32,303 bases of DNA from Pelargonium nanum (taxonomy: Eukaryota > Streptophyta > Magnoliopsida > Geraniales > Geraniaceae), in NCBI GenBank assembly GCA_036897485.1, contig JAYMTF010000642.1, forward strand, positions 1-32,303. Direction: 5' to 3'. The position numbers and the translations under genes are program-made. The notes under the pieces are model-generated. The model was not told the DNA's origin. It did no database searches and saw nothing but the letters and a program-made list of their open reading frames with translations. Below, in pieces: positions 1 through 10,849 of the stretch; the stretch's first letter is position 1, and every line of letters begins with the position of its first letter.

Positions 1-526
1 GCCCTCCCAACTTCGCGCAGCCCAGGGACAACGGCGGCTGGTGCAACCCTCCTCGCCCGCATTTCGACCTCGCCATGCCTATGTTCCTCAAGATCGCCGA
101 GTACCGCGCCGGAATAGTCCCCGTCTCCTACCGCCGGTGAGCTACATCCTAATATTTCCTTTCTCCATATAACTAAATTACAGAATCAAACAACTAACCT
201 TGTCTGAACATGACAGAGTGGCGTGCCGGAAGCAGGGAGGGATCCGGTTCACAATCAACGGCTTCAGGTACTTCAACTTGGTGCTGATCACCAACGTCGC
301 GGGTGCAGGAGATATCGTGAGGGCCAGCGTGAAAGGGTCACAGACCGGGTGGATGGCGTTGAGCCGGAACTGGGGTCAGAACTGGCAGTCCAATGCGGTT
401 TTGGTTGGTCAGTCACTGAGCTTCAGAGTGACAAGCAGTGACCGACGCACCTCCACCTCATGGAACATTGTTCCCTCCCATTGGCAGTTTGGTCAAACAT
501 TCACAGGAAAGAATTTCAGGGTTTAA
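1..526 (+). CDS. EXPA: Alpha-expansin, C-terminal part (5' end outside window)
   Basis: Secreted cell-wall loosening protein that acts non-enzymatically on cellulose-xyloglucan contacts. Two coding exons are visible: 1-136, then a GT-AG intron at 137-216, then 217-526 ending in TAA. The visible protein begins at [20 protein letters not shown], the end of the GH45-like domain. It continues through HFDLAMPMF, which contains the HFD motif typical of alpha-expansins, into the C-terminal CBM63 domain with [14 protein letters not shown] and the family ending [11 protein letters not shown]. The intron splits an Arg codon just before VACRKQGG, a common site in this family. VACRK replaces the usual VPCRK. 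The signal peptide and most of domain 1 lie upstream of the window. Family assignment is certain. The exact subfamily member is not, though synteny suggests the EXPA16 group. Confidence 0.95.
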
Positions 527-908
527 GGACACAAATTGTCTAATTATGGAAAGTGTGAGAAAATGAGAGAAAGTGGTGTGATATTAACTTTGTTTTTGTG
601 GGGGTAAAATGGGAAAGAGAAAATGAAAGCTGAAGTGGCTGCAGAAAAATCATGTAGCCCGCAGTAACTGCAACATTTACATACTACTACTACTACTTTG
701 TAGTAATTAATTTAAAGGATTGATATAATATAAAGCTTTACTATTGTTATGTTAGTAATTTGATTTCAATCCATCCTAAATTTACACTGTTATGTTATCA
801 ACATATATTTATTTGCTCAAAAGGAACTGATGTAGGAGTAAACATACTTACAAGATGCAAAGGGATTGCACAGAAACTGATGACCAACCGAGTTGTTCCC
901 TGTTGTTG
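527..908. other. Convergent 3' regions of the expansin and FDM-like gene A
   Basis: These 380 bases lie tail to tail between the expansin stop and the stop of the first FDM-like gene. They are AT-rich with scattered AATAAA-like words and probably hold both 3' UTRs. I see no further gene, RNA or repeat here. Confidence 0.6.
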
Positions 909-3869
909 TTAGGTTCGCTTTCTTTTACGCTTATAGGTCTTCAATTGGTTCATCAGGTACTCGATGATCTCTTTCAAGGTTGCTTTCCTCCCCTCCTTCA
1001 CTTTCCAAATTTCAGACACTACATACCCTCCACTCGGGTTGTACTCGTTCATCTCCAACAATGCATCCGCAACAGCCTTGTACGCTGCCTCCCCGTATTC
1101 GTTTCTCAACCCTTTCAACTTTTCATCGCCTTCATCGATCATTTCCTGCACATAATCTCAATCTGAATGCATGATATAAGAAATCGGACTATCAATTATT
1201 TCCTATGGCACTTGGCTTAATTATGATACGAATTTTGTGTCACACACTGTCATCACTGATGTCTAGTCCTGAGTCCAGACTGAGAAGTGGTGTTTAATCA
1301 TATTCTAATCCAGTATGAGCATATAAGAAAGAAGTGAAAGTGATATACATATGGTAGGTGAGAACATACTCGAGCTTTCCCTTCGATGCCATCTCGCTTA
1401 AAAGGATGCCAGTGTGGGTCTCCCACGTATTGCTCCCATTCTGAACATAGTTTAGCAGACATCTCCTTCCAGTCTTTATCAGGAAATTTCTTCGAGCACG
1501 TATCTTGAAAAGGCTTTGGATCGATTGCCCCCATCTGTTTTATTTGAAGAGGTGATCGTTTGTTCAGCATATCACGCAAACCCTGCAGAATTCATTTAAT
1601 TTCACTTTCATCAATTATATTAGGCATGTTCATTGTTTGAAGGAGGGTTTTGGCAAAATAATAGGCAATTTGAAGCAAAATTATGGTTAAATGACAGTTT
1701 ATATTAAATATATACAGAAGATGCAGTGGCAAATCCAGACATACACGTATTGATTCCTTGCGAGCAGCTTGCAACTCTTGGTTGCTGATGGACTCTTTAA
1801 TTATCAAAGTATTGTTTATGTCTTCCAGATCATCCAGCTGATACGTTTTCTCTTCCAATTTTGCTTTCAAGTTACTGATCTGAGCCTCTAAATCATTACC
1901 ACCTTCTGTAGGATTTTGGCCTAAATTTGCTTTCAACTGCATCAATTATAAACAAAATTGTGATGTTAGATTTTTTATTTTATCAGCAAGCATAGCACAA
2001 CACCGAGGCTCGAACACGAGACCTCAAGGGGACCAAGTGCCTTAAGCCACTTGCCCCAATGATTGAAGGTTGATGTTAGATAAAATACAAATATCATTAA
2101 GTTCACGATGATAAAGACTTCTGGCAATAGCACAATAAATGAATGAGTATAGTAGATCAAGCACGATTAACACGTCAATGCAGATTATTGTCCCAAGCAT
2201 GTGAGGAACTAGTAACACTATTCAAGATGACAACATGTGCATATTTAAAGCACTTCCAGCACTCCTAAATACAGAAAACTATCTCTAAAGTAGAGGAAAA
2301 TATACTTCATTGAAATAGCTATTTCCTCTGTTTATCTATCTCATTTTTAAGGGAATTATGTCAAACCTTTGGATCTTCAGCCAGATTTAATTCATCTTCA
2401 TCTGCTTGCATGAATTCCTCAGACGTGGCCAACTGAAGTGAACTATCTTTCACCTCACTCTAAAAGAACAAAAATATTAGTATTGCAAACTGTTTATACT
2501 GACTGTCACACATTTCACCATTCAATGTATCTTGCCCTTTTAGCCAAAGAGAACTACAAAGGTTGATTATTAACATTCATATGCATGTGATAAAGCACTA
2601 GTAACAAAGGCTGGAGCATACGCTTTGGTGAGAGCTGAATTTACCTCATTACAGAATGCATCAGCGTCGACAACGTATTATTCAACCAATAAAACCAATC
2701 AGTTTGACAACAATGTCTCAACAACTACAGAAATCAAGTGGAAAGAAGATTTAAGCTCCAATCATATACACCTAACCTTTTCAGTCTTTACCATTAATGC
2801 ATTCTGGTCCTTCCCGATCAGGGCCTTGTACTGTTCCGATTCTTTAGCTCGCTTTTCAAGCTCTTTCTTTAGATGTGTCTTGTCTTGCATCAATTTTGTA
2901 CACATGGACCGCAACCTCTCTATTTCTAGAGAACAAAGTATGATAAGGAAAGTCGGGAAATTGTCATAATAAACTATGGACAAACACGTTGCTTTGGAAA
3001 ACATGCTAGCTTAGACACATGCAAATCACACAGAATAGATAAGAGGACAAATCATATGAAACTGGCCTGGAGCGAAGAATTAGAGGGCGCATCAATATAA
3101 ATTACACATGATCTCAAAAAGAAAGAACTCAAAGAAGAATAAGGAAGAAATTAACTTCTTTATGGATTAAAAACACAAGTATCTCACTTGATTCCTATAT
3201 CCACGAATGATTCAACAAGTATTGTGCTCCAATTTACCTTACTTACAGGCTTACAGCAACATATGCAAAACCATAAATTAAATTAATGTTAAAGGATTTT
3301 CAGAGAACATAAAAGTTAAATACTAATGTGAAGAAAGCATCTAGCAACCAAGAAAGGCTTGAATGGAGGTATATCCTATTTATTGGAGAGTCGGGCATTA
3401 TTTAGCTAGGTTTCCCTAAGAACTAATTGCAATCGGGTGAGTGTAGTGCTGACTACTTTGTGGTCATTTGGAAGAATAAAAACAAAAATATGCTTAGCTT
3501 CTTACCGCAAACAAACAGTTTCACGTGAAATACACTTACTGATATGAAGTATAATATACCTTCTACGTATCTTGCCTGCAGCATATCTTTCTCCTCCATC
3601 AATTGACAAAGCCTGTCTCTCTCGTTCGTCAACCGGATAGTAAGAGAACTTTTCTCATGATATTTACTCTTCATTTCCAGATAACATCTCTCTCTGAAGT
3701 GAACCTGCTCTTCAAGTGCCACCACAAGTTTCTGATTTTCTGCAGATATCTCCTCCATGTTGCGTTCCATCTGCCACAGCTTCTGATTCTTATAATCAAT
3801 TTCCTTGGCAAGGTTCACTACAAGCTTACGTTCTCTATACAGATCCTCTTGATAATTGCGGTTTTCCAT
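909..3869 (-). CDS. FDM/IDN2-like protein lacking zf-XS and XS domains (copy A)
   Basis: Paralogue of the IDN2/FDM proteins of RNA-directed DNA methylation. Coding exons on the - strand: 3869-3560, 2925-2777, 2459-2367, 1936-1745, 1582-1370 and 1145-909. All join in frame to give about 397 aa. Residues 1-250 form a charged coiled coil starting MENRNYQEDL. The XH domain follows at about 255-395, with QMGAIDPKPF, WHPFKRDGIEG, NEYNPSGGYV and GRKATLKE. The last exon is 237 nt, the same length as in the two neighbouring paralogues, and all shared introns keep their phase. No zinc finger or XS domain is encoded. The exon upstream of the start, across a 5' UTR intron, contains no ATG on this strand. 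The start Met aligns with about residue 247 of the complete neighbour, just past its XS domain. Inferred role: a partner that can dimerise but does not bind RNA. The exons look intact, with no stops or frameshifts. Confidence 0.85.
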
Positions 3870-3892
3870 TTCAGTAAAAATTAACTGCACTA

Positions 3893-4745
3893 ACTGTAAG
3901 TCGCAAAAAGTTTAATAAATTATAAATCCAACAGAAAACACCTACTTATTTAATGAAATTGAAATAGAGATTCTCCATGCTTAAATCAATTAAAATATTA
4001 GAGATAATAAAGTGTGTATATATGGCAGTCTACTAATTATTGTTGGAGAATTAGACAGTTGGAAAGTTTACAGTTTAAAAGGTGAAACAAAATGTAGGGT
4101 TTATTACACTTGTGAATAACGAAAAAAACTTCAGCTACCAGTAAAATTTGGGAGACAAAAGAAACATCCAGAAATTGTAAAATTTCAGTGATCCTCAAAT
4201 CTGAATCATAGAAAATGAAAATTAGCAGCAAGGCCTCACATTAGACCACTTAACCTAGTTGCATAAGCAAGATGATCACTGGGTTTTTTTTGGGTACCAA
4301 TCATAGAAAGTGAACTTACACCTAAAAAATCCAAATAATCCCAGTGCAACAGGATGAGAGGAACCACCATTTCTAACATAGTCTAAACTATAGACCAAGA
4401 ATGATCAAATTGAGGGTTCACAAAATCCATAACATTGCACCAAATTGTTGAAAATTACATGTAAAATTGTCTCTTCCAGACTTTCTGTGCTCTACATCAA
4501 GAATTTGTCACAAGAAAACTCTAGAGTTGAAGCAAAACATTGATAAACCCATAATTCGTACAATGGAACAGTAAACTGCTAAAAAATGAAAAAATAAAAG
4601 GAAAATAGAAAGAAGAAGAGTAGTAGAAAATACAGAACCTGATGTTGATTTAGAAGGAGGTTAGGATTGAAGCAAATGTTGGAGGTGAGCAATGGCGAAA
4701 ACAAAACGAAGAGAAGAGCTCTGCACTAACACGAAGAGAGTCTGA
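3893..4745 (-). other. 5' UTR exon and leader intron of FDM-like copy A
   Basis: A donor (CATCAG|GTTCTG, exon ending at 4639) and an acceptor (TTACAG at 3894) frame a leader intron of about 745 nt. The upstream exon, about 4639-4745, is pyrimidine-rich and has no ATG on the - strand, so it is non-coding. The complete IDN2 paralogue also has a leader intron just before its start codon. The transcription start is an estimate. Confidence 0.5.
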
Positions 4746-4759
4746 ACTGTACGTTTTAA

Positions 4760-5640
4760 AAAAAAATAATATTCTTCTTACTAAAATGGAACAACCCCAC
4801 GTTTCCACATCTCATTGTTTGTTAAACAATAAAAATTACTAGAATAAATTTTACAATTATTATCCTTTTATTTTTTTCTTAAATTTAATGGTTTCTTTCT
4901 CTACAAAATACTCTATAGATTGGATTCATTTTTAGATGAATTATGTTAGTTCTAGGCCATTTTTTAGATGAGCGGTGATTAGATAAAATTTAGGTGCATT
5001 AGAATTTATATGCTAGTCCAATTTGTAGGGATTGAATACATTTTATATATTATATTTTTTGGGTGAAAATTAAGATTGAGTTAACTAGAGCTTTCAAAAA
5101 TTAAAGATCTAGATAATTAGAGATATGTTTTTTCTTTTATAAGCTCATGTGGTTTTGTTGTAACCATTTATCTCAAGAATATTGTTGGTAATTCTTCTAA
5201 AAATAAATTACTTTTTTTAAAGACTAAAAATAAAAAGTGAAAATAGATAGTGACAATTATTTTAAAACAAAATATTTAGATAAATCAGACAATTATTTTA
5301 GAAAACAAAATATTTAGATAAAATGCAAAACTTGTAAATAGTTGTAATCTTTGTAGCTAATTCCACTTAGTTTCAGACAAGAAACCAGGCTGTGACTAAA
5401 TCTTTAAATCAACAAAAAGAAGAAATTAATGTTTTATCATCTTGCTCATAAAAGGGTCAACAGAAGAAACCTACACTCAACATGGGCACTAATTGCGCTA
5501 AATAACATATCAACAGAACAAAGACTGGTAACACATATGTACATTACATTACTTGATGCTCATACATGCAGTGAAAATACTGCGTAGGATATTCTCCTAG
5601 GACTATTGAGTGGTCAGGGATTACAAGACAAACTAAGGTT
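4760..5640. other. AT-rich intergenic spacer between copies A and B, with a 36-bp tandem duplication
   Basis: No coding potential, RNA gene or transposon ends are visible. I specifically looked for leftover zf-XS or XS sequence upstream of copy A and saw none. The only structure is a tandem duplication at 5252-5287 and 5288-5323, both carrying GACAATTATTTTA and AAAATATTTAGATAAA. Confidence 0.6.
5252..5323. repeat. 36-bp tandem duplication, two units
   Basis: Two adjacent units (5252-5287, 5288-5323) share GACAATTATTTTA followed by AACAAAATATTTAGATAAA, with small indels. It is AT-rich and non-coding, and looks like replication slippage in the spacer upstream of copy A. Confidence 0.75.
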
Positions 5641-5699
5641 TTTGCATTCCAACGAGTCGATGATGGTGAGAACTGAGAATGAATGTCAGCCCGAGTTAG

Positions 5700-8600
5700 T
5701 CATCTTCTGCGCTTATGAGACTTAGCACACTTCATTTCCTGGATTATATACTGAATTACCTCTTTTAAAACAGCTCTTCGTCCCACCTTGAAATTCCAAA
5801 GTTCGGGAACCACATACCTACCACTTGAATTGTACTCATTTAACTCCAACAAAGCATCAGCTACAGCTCCGTAGGCACCCTCACCCCATGTACTTCTCAA
5901 CTCCTTCAACTTACTGTCATCTTTGTCTATTATTTCCTGCATTTCATTGAAAACCCAACTGGAATGTAAACATATTATAGAGGTTCCCATGTAATGTCCA
6001 GAGATCTAACAAGTATACAACTAATAATACATCATCATTCTCAGTGAGCGGGTGTATTCCATTCATTTAGTCCACTTCATAACCTATTCTAAGGGCGTAA
6101 TTATCTTAATTACATAAATCTTAGAGCTTAATGAAGCCGAAGCATTGAATTTTCATGAAATTTCATTCAGACCGTCAATGTCTCTTTTTTACATTAGTAT
6201 TTGTATCTAACGCTTTGGTGAGCAGGATCAATTTTGCTTCAATTTCAATTGCTTGACTTAACATTCCCATAGGCCAAAGACTCACTAAGGATAAAATTGA
6301 AACCACGTTGTTACTTTCCAGTTCACATAACATTAAGGTTTTCTTTATACTGATTACTTAGTTTATTTATTTTATCACACCAAAAAACCACTCAGAATGA
6401 TCCTCTTAAATACAAGACGAGAGACAATTAAAAGAAAGTGAAGGTAAAGGATAATACCTGCAACTTTCCATCTATAGTCTCATTTTTGAAAGGGTGCCAG
6501 TTTGGATTGTTAACATAGTTTTGCCATAATGAAGTTAGCTCCATAGATTTCATCTCCCAATCTTTAGAGAATTTCTGCCTGCACACTGATTGAAAAGGTT
6601 TCTCGTCTACAGCCCCCATCCTTTTTATTCCAACGGTTTGATAATTCCATAAGTCTTGCAAATCCTTTACAGCGAAAACAATGCCATTTTGTTAGTACTC
6701 TTGTATTCAAATCAATATTTCAGAGATGGAAAGCACAAGCATTATATATAAAAGTATAAGCATATGGAATATTGATTAACTAATGGAATGGGAATTTACT
6801 CTTGCACTGATCAATTCTTTGCGAGCATCTTGCAGCTCAAGGTTGCTCATGTGCTCTTTAAGTATGAGAGTTTGGTTGAGACTATCCATGCATTGCAATT
6901 CATCTACCTTTTCTGCCAATTCCTTCCTCAAATTATCAACTATGATGCCTAACTCATTGTTACTTGGAATGTAGCTTTGAGCTTCCAACTGCAACATTTA
7001 AAACTTGCATACATGTTAGCTTAATACAATACTGATAAAAGTCTAGGAAGAGTTTTGCTGAAATTTAATTAAAACAGCCATGGCAAGAACTTGCCACACT
7101 CGAAAACTCCTTACATCCTACAAAGAAGAAGCATTTCATTGTTTGACACATATTCCAAAATCATTCTTATAGTATTGATGCTTTGACTGTGTTACAAAGA
7201 ACACTCGTTTCAAGAGAACGGCAAGGTAAAAAAGTGAAAATCCCAAAGCATTGACCTATTGGTGCAGGATATACAACCTCGGACAAAGAAATGAAATCAG
7301 TATGAGTATAATCACTGTTATGAGATTGGTATGGAGTAGCTAATATAGAACTCCCAGTGTCAATAAATGTTTGCACAGTTAAAACATAACTATTGTAAAC
7401 AAGGGAATACTCGTATGTGACACCACACAAACAAATAACTTTATTCAAAAGGCAGATATGCTCGTCAATCAATCCTGCAAAAGGAGTAAGCATAACTAGA
7501 CAACATGACAAGTGTTTTGCCTTAAGAGAAAAAAGAATCCCAGCCACCCTATTATGGGCTGAGAGTTAGCCAAGCAAATAAGAGGACGACACCTCATAGC
7601 TTATAACCCATACCCACCCCAATGAATTTGTGGACGCGGAGCGGCACGCCGGATTCAAGAGCTTTTTAGAGTGGCTGAGAGTCCCTGCTCCCTTCACCAT
7701 AAATATAATCATTTTTTTTTTGCATGGTAATGATGAGATCCCATGAACATCAGACATAAAATGCTTTTCAACTAAGTCACACCTTTTCCTTCTCCCGGAG
7801 TAGTTTTCTGCGCTCAAGTTTACTTTCTGCTTCTTGCCTCTCTAATTGCTTCACTCTCTGCTGAAACTGCTCAAAATCATTCATTAGGGATTCCAACTGG
7901 CGCTGCAGCTTTGCATTTTGCTGGCCGACAAACTGCACCTTCTTTATTTCTGAGAGATTTATCAGTTATGAGAGGAACAACAAAAATGACTTCAGAGCTA
8001 CATTGAATTTAAGACTGTATTATTCAAGTCTACAATGCTCAGATGACAAGTTAGGAACACATAAGAGAAGGCCAAATAGATGCAAAATGTATGAGGAATA
8101 TAAAATCCATTTGAGGTCAAGAAATAAACCAAAAGTTATGCTAAACAGAAGCAAACTACTTCAAGAAGGTATGATCTTATAGTGTATGATAAACACAGAA
8201 ATAGTTAGAACCCAGTTCAGTGAATATCTTCACATTTTTGTTCCTTCGACTTTGATCAATACCAATCATAAGTATAGGAGAGTAAACCAAGCCCGGATAA
8301 ACTGGTACGACAATTTCATTGTTTCAAAGTTTAAAGAAATTGCTAAGCTTTTGATGTGCATTAGAAGACCCCTCCATAGTCCATACCAACTTCTGCAGCC
8401 ACATTACTGGCTAATTGGGTTCACATATTTTCATGTTTCTACATGAATACAAGTCTACAGTTACTTTAGTTCAGATGATTTAGCACAGCAGCAGAGAAAT
8501 CTTAGTTCAATAAATGCATGCATTGAGCAAATTCAAATCAAATTCAGGGAATGTTCAGCATTAAACCGAAGGGAAAAAAACACACAAGCAAATCACCTTC

Positions 8601-8780
8601 ACTATGTACTTGATTCAGTTTTGAGTTCTCTATCTTCAATCTCCTAAGATTTGCAGAAAGCTCATCACAGTTCTGCTCCATTTCTATCAACCTTTGATTT
8701 TTGACATCAATTTCCTTGGCAAGGCTGGCCACAAGACTTCGAGCTCTCTGCAATTCTTCAAAAACTTGACGATTGTCCAT
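5700..8780 (-). CDS. FDM/IDN2-like protein lacking zf-XS and XS domains (copy B)
   Basis: Second XS-less paralogue. Coding exons on the - strand: 8780-8597, 7949-7783, 6988-6800, 6664-6458 and 5936-5700, giving about 327 aa. It starts MDNRQVFEELQRARSLVASL, which aligns with the start of copy A. Residues 1-180 are coiled coil, including a Gln-rich stretch (QFVGQQNAKLQRQLE). The XH domain at about 185-325 has KRMGAVDEKPF, WHPFKNETIDG, NEYNSSGRYVV and a basic end, KSHKRRR. The small exon that encodes the SSLQLA motif in A and in IDN2 is not recognisable between 6989 and 7782. Because both neighbouring introns are phase 0, joining across the gap keeps the frame. MDN is the first in-frame ATG; the codons before it encode Cys- and Phe-rich leader sequence. 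A and B resemble each other more than either resembles IDN2 (for example AVADALLE and YVV). Confidence 0.82.
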
Positions 8781-9045
8781 GCAATCACAGAAACAGAAGT
8801 AGCAGCTCGGAGGATACAATGTTCGGATCAAAGGACAAATGTGGAGCTCCCAAGGAGATGGTCAACCCTAAATTGAGACTAATCGCAGAAATTTCAAATT
8901 AGCAAGAAGAACGATGAAGTTGTAATTAGATCGGCAATGCGAGCAGAGAAAACAAATTACAGAGAGCAGAGGAAAGACGGAACCTTGGTTTGGGTGTGAT
9001 GTAATGACCTCAGCTCTCGTCTTCGTTTGGTCGCTGAGAAAATGC
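8781..9045 (-). promoter_or_regulatory. Leader and proximal promoter of copy B
   Basis: The - strand sequence upstream of the copy B ATG is pyrimidine-rich (CTTTCCTCTGCTCTCTG, TTTTCTCTGCTCG), as expected of a plant 5' UTR. I see no clear leader intron here, unlike copies A and C. The transcription start is probably near 9040 and was not determined. Confidence 0.4.
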
Positions 9046-9796
9046 AGATTTTGAGTGTCGGTTCTGTTGCTGTTATGTAATGAGATAGTCCCAATGTTGG
9101 TGAAGAGTGGTCTCATTACAAGCCCACAACTAAGAGCCCAATATAACGAAAATTTGTCCAAAAATAATTGGGTAATAATTTTTTGGCGTCTCATTAAAAT
9201 GTTTATAGGTATTTATATTATTTTATTTATAAATAATAAAAATATAAATACAGTTTGCCTTTAAGAAAAATACAGATTGAGATGTAATCTGTGGTTTTGC
9301 TTTTAAGTTTGAGAAATGTTACATGTCTCATATTTTTATGTACAAGATGATATTTCAATTAATAGTACATGACACATCAATTATTTCAATAATTACGTGG
9401 CTTAATTATAACACGCGACGTGTATAATATAGCTTATATACCGCGTGATCCCCACCAAAAATTTATGGAAGAGTGGTGATATCATATATGTCGAATTATT
9501 ATTCAAATCTTATATTAAACTATAAATATAAGAAATATGTATGCCACATAAATTGTTATGTCACTTTGTGCAACAAATTTTGTACAAAATTTAGAACATT
9601 AAGTATTTTCCTTTAAATTTTTGTAAGAATGTTTGTTTAAGTTTGGTGTTTAAATTTGTGTATTTTATTTTTTGAAAAATGAGAAAACATCAAGAACAGA
9701 TGGCAAATTGTAGAGTTTTGGTGATATTTGATTCAAAAAAATAGTTTTTTTTTTTTTTTTTAAATACATTTGATTTAAGTGATTAATTTATATACT

Positions 9797-9806
9797 TTAT
9801 ATAACA
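9797..9806. repeat. Target-site duplication, left copy
   Basis: TTATATAACA directly abuts the left TIR of the MITE and is identical to 10025-10034. Confidence 0.85.
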
Positions 9807-10024
9807 GAGGTTAAGGATGCTAAACCAAGAATTATTTGGCTTAGGCTAAGCCACCAATGAGAATGAGATTATGACATCTCATTAAAAATATTGGATCTGC
9901 GCGGGTCGCTCCGCTCCCACCAATTCACTTGGGTGCGTATGAGTGAAATTAAATGAGGTGTCATCACCTTATTGGCTTGGTTTAGGCTAAGCCAAATATT
10001 TGTTGGCTTAGATTCCTTATTCTC
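9807..10024. mobile_element. Mutator-like MITE, 218 bp, with a 10-bp target-site duplication
   Basis: The two ends are long imperfect inverted repeats of about 60 bp. The left end reads GAGGTTAAGGATGCTAAACC. The right end, reverse-complemented, reads GAGAATAAGGAATCTAAGCC. Similarity continues through TATTTGGCTTAG to the ATGACA-CTCATT block. The element is flanked by a perfect direct repeat, TTATATAACA, at 9797-9806 and 10025-10034. A 9-11 bp target duplication with long TIRs is typical of Mutator-superfamily elements. The centre is GC-rich (GCGCGGGTCGCTCCGC) and encodes no protein. Confidence 0.85.
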
Positions 10025-10034
10025 TTATATAACA
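10025..10034. repeat. Target-site duplication, right copy
   Basis: TTATATAACA directly abuts the right TIR of the MITE and is identical to 9797-9806. Confidence 0.85.
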
Positions 10035-10547
10035 TTACCCCTTACAACTAATTAAGCTTACCACGTCTCTTTAGTTTTGAATGTAAAAATATTAATACCT
10101 CTATATTTGACTCTAGATAAGGATCAAAATAATGTATAAAGCTATGGGAATTCAGGAGAAAATAAAAGATTTACTGAGAACATAAGTTCTAGGTAGATTC
10201 CATAACAATAGTACTTAACCTCATCAACATGTTCTCATACACAATTTATCAATGATTTATGCTTGCAAGTTTGCGATTCAACTCACCATGTCATTTCTCT
10301 CGAACTCATGGGAGCTGAATCCGCACAATAATATTAATACGAGACTCCTCAATTTGCAGATTACACAACACATAAATAAATAGTTTACAACAACCATCCC
10401 ATGATATCATGGACGAAACCTTATTTCATCTCCATCTAAGTTTTCCGAGTGGCTCCATCTTCGCGCCTGAGGGATATTATTCCTGTAACCAATGTTGCGC
10501 TTAATGTTAAATGCAAGAAACAAAATCTTAAGCATGAAAAACAAATA

Positions 10548-10803
10548 CTCCCTCTTCCGTCCCAAAATGAGTCACTTTCCTATTGTTTTGCAAAAACTAA
10601 TAATAAGTGAGTTAATAGGTAAAAACTTTTCCCTCATACCCTCATGTGCTATTGTTTTAACAAACTCAAATGGGTTACAACTAGCTTATCCCGGGTATAT
10701 AGTTGGTAATTCGTGCTTAACTAATTAACCAAAAAGAAAAGTAGACACTAATTTTAGGACAAAAACTTTAGGGAAAACGGGTATTCATTTTGGGCAGAGG
10801 GAA
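10548..10803. mobile_element. Stowaway-type (Tc1/mariner) MITE just beyond the IDN2 stop codon
   Basis: The left end reads CTCCCTCTTCCGTCCCAAAA and then TGAGTCAC. The right end, reverse-complemented, reads TTCCCTCTGCCCAAAATGAA. Both match the general plant Stowaway terminus CTCCCTCCGTCCCAAAA. TA dinucleotides flank it at 10546-10547 and 10804-10805. It is about 256 bp long and non-coding. It ends 46 bp downstream of the IDN2 TGA at 10850-10852, so it probably lies in or spans the IDN2 3' UTR. Confidence 0.85.
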
Positions 10804-10849
10804 TAACATAATATTGAAGTATTCAAGATGTTAATTAACATACCTACAT

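Larger units (their letters stand above)
9060..10545. other. Intergenic region between copies B and C
   Basis: AT-rich spacer with a poly-T run near 9745-9761 and a Mutator-like MITE at 9807-10024. Nothing coding is apparent in 9060-9800 or in 10035-10545. Confidence 0.6.

Noticed and set aside
855-1174. Open frames on the + strand across the copy A XH exon
   Set aside because: They are antisense shadows of the conserved XH coding exon.
4037-4231. Short open frame upstream of copy A, considered as a remnant XS exon
   Set aside because: The translation shows none of the XS or zf-XS motifs and is simply AT-rich leader-intron sequence.
7167-7547. 126-codon open frame on the - strand inside copy B
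   Set aside because: It lies in the large intron between coiled-coil exons, has hydrophobic and Cys-rich content unlike the family, and shows no splice sites that would join it in frame.
10492-10728. 78-codon open frame on the + strand
   Set aside because: It overlaps the Stowaway MITE ends and body, with no recognisable protein.
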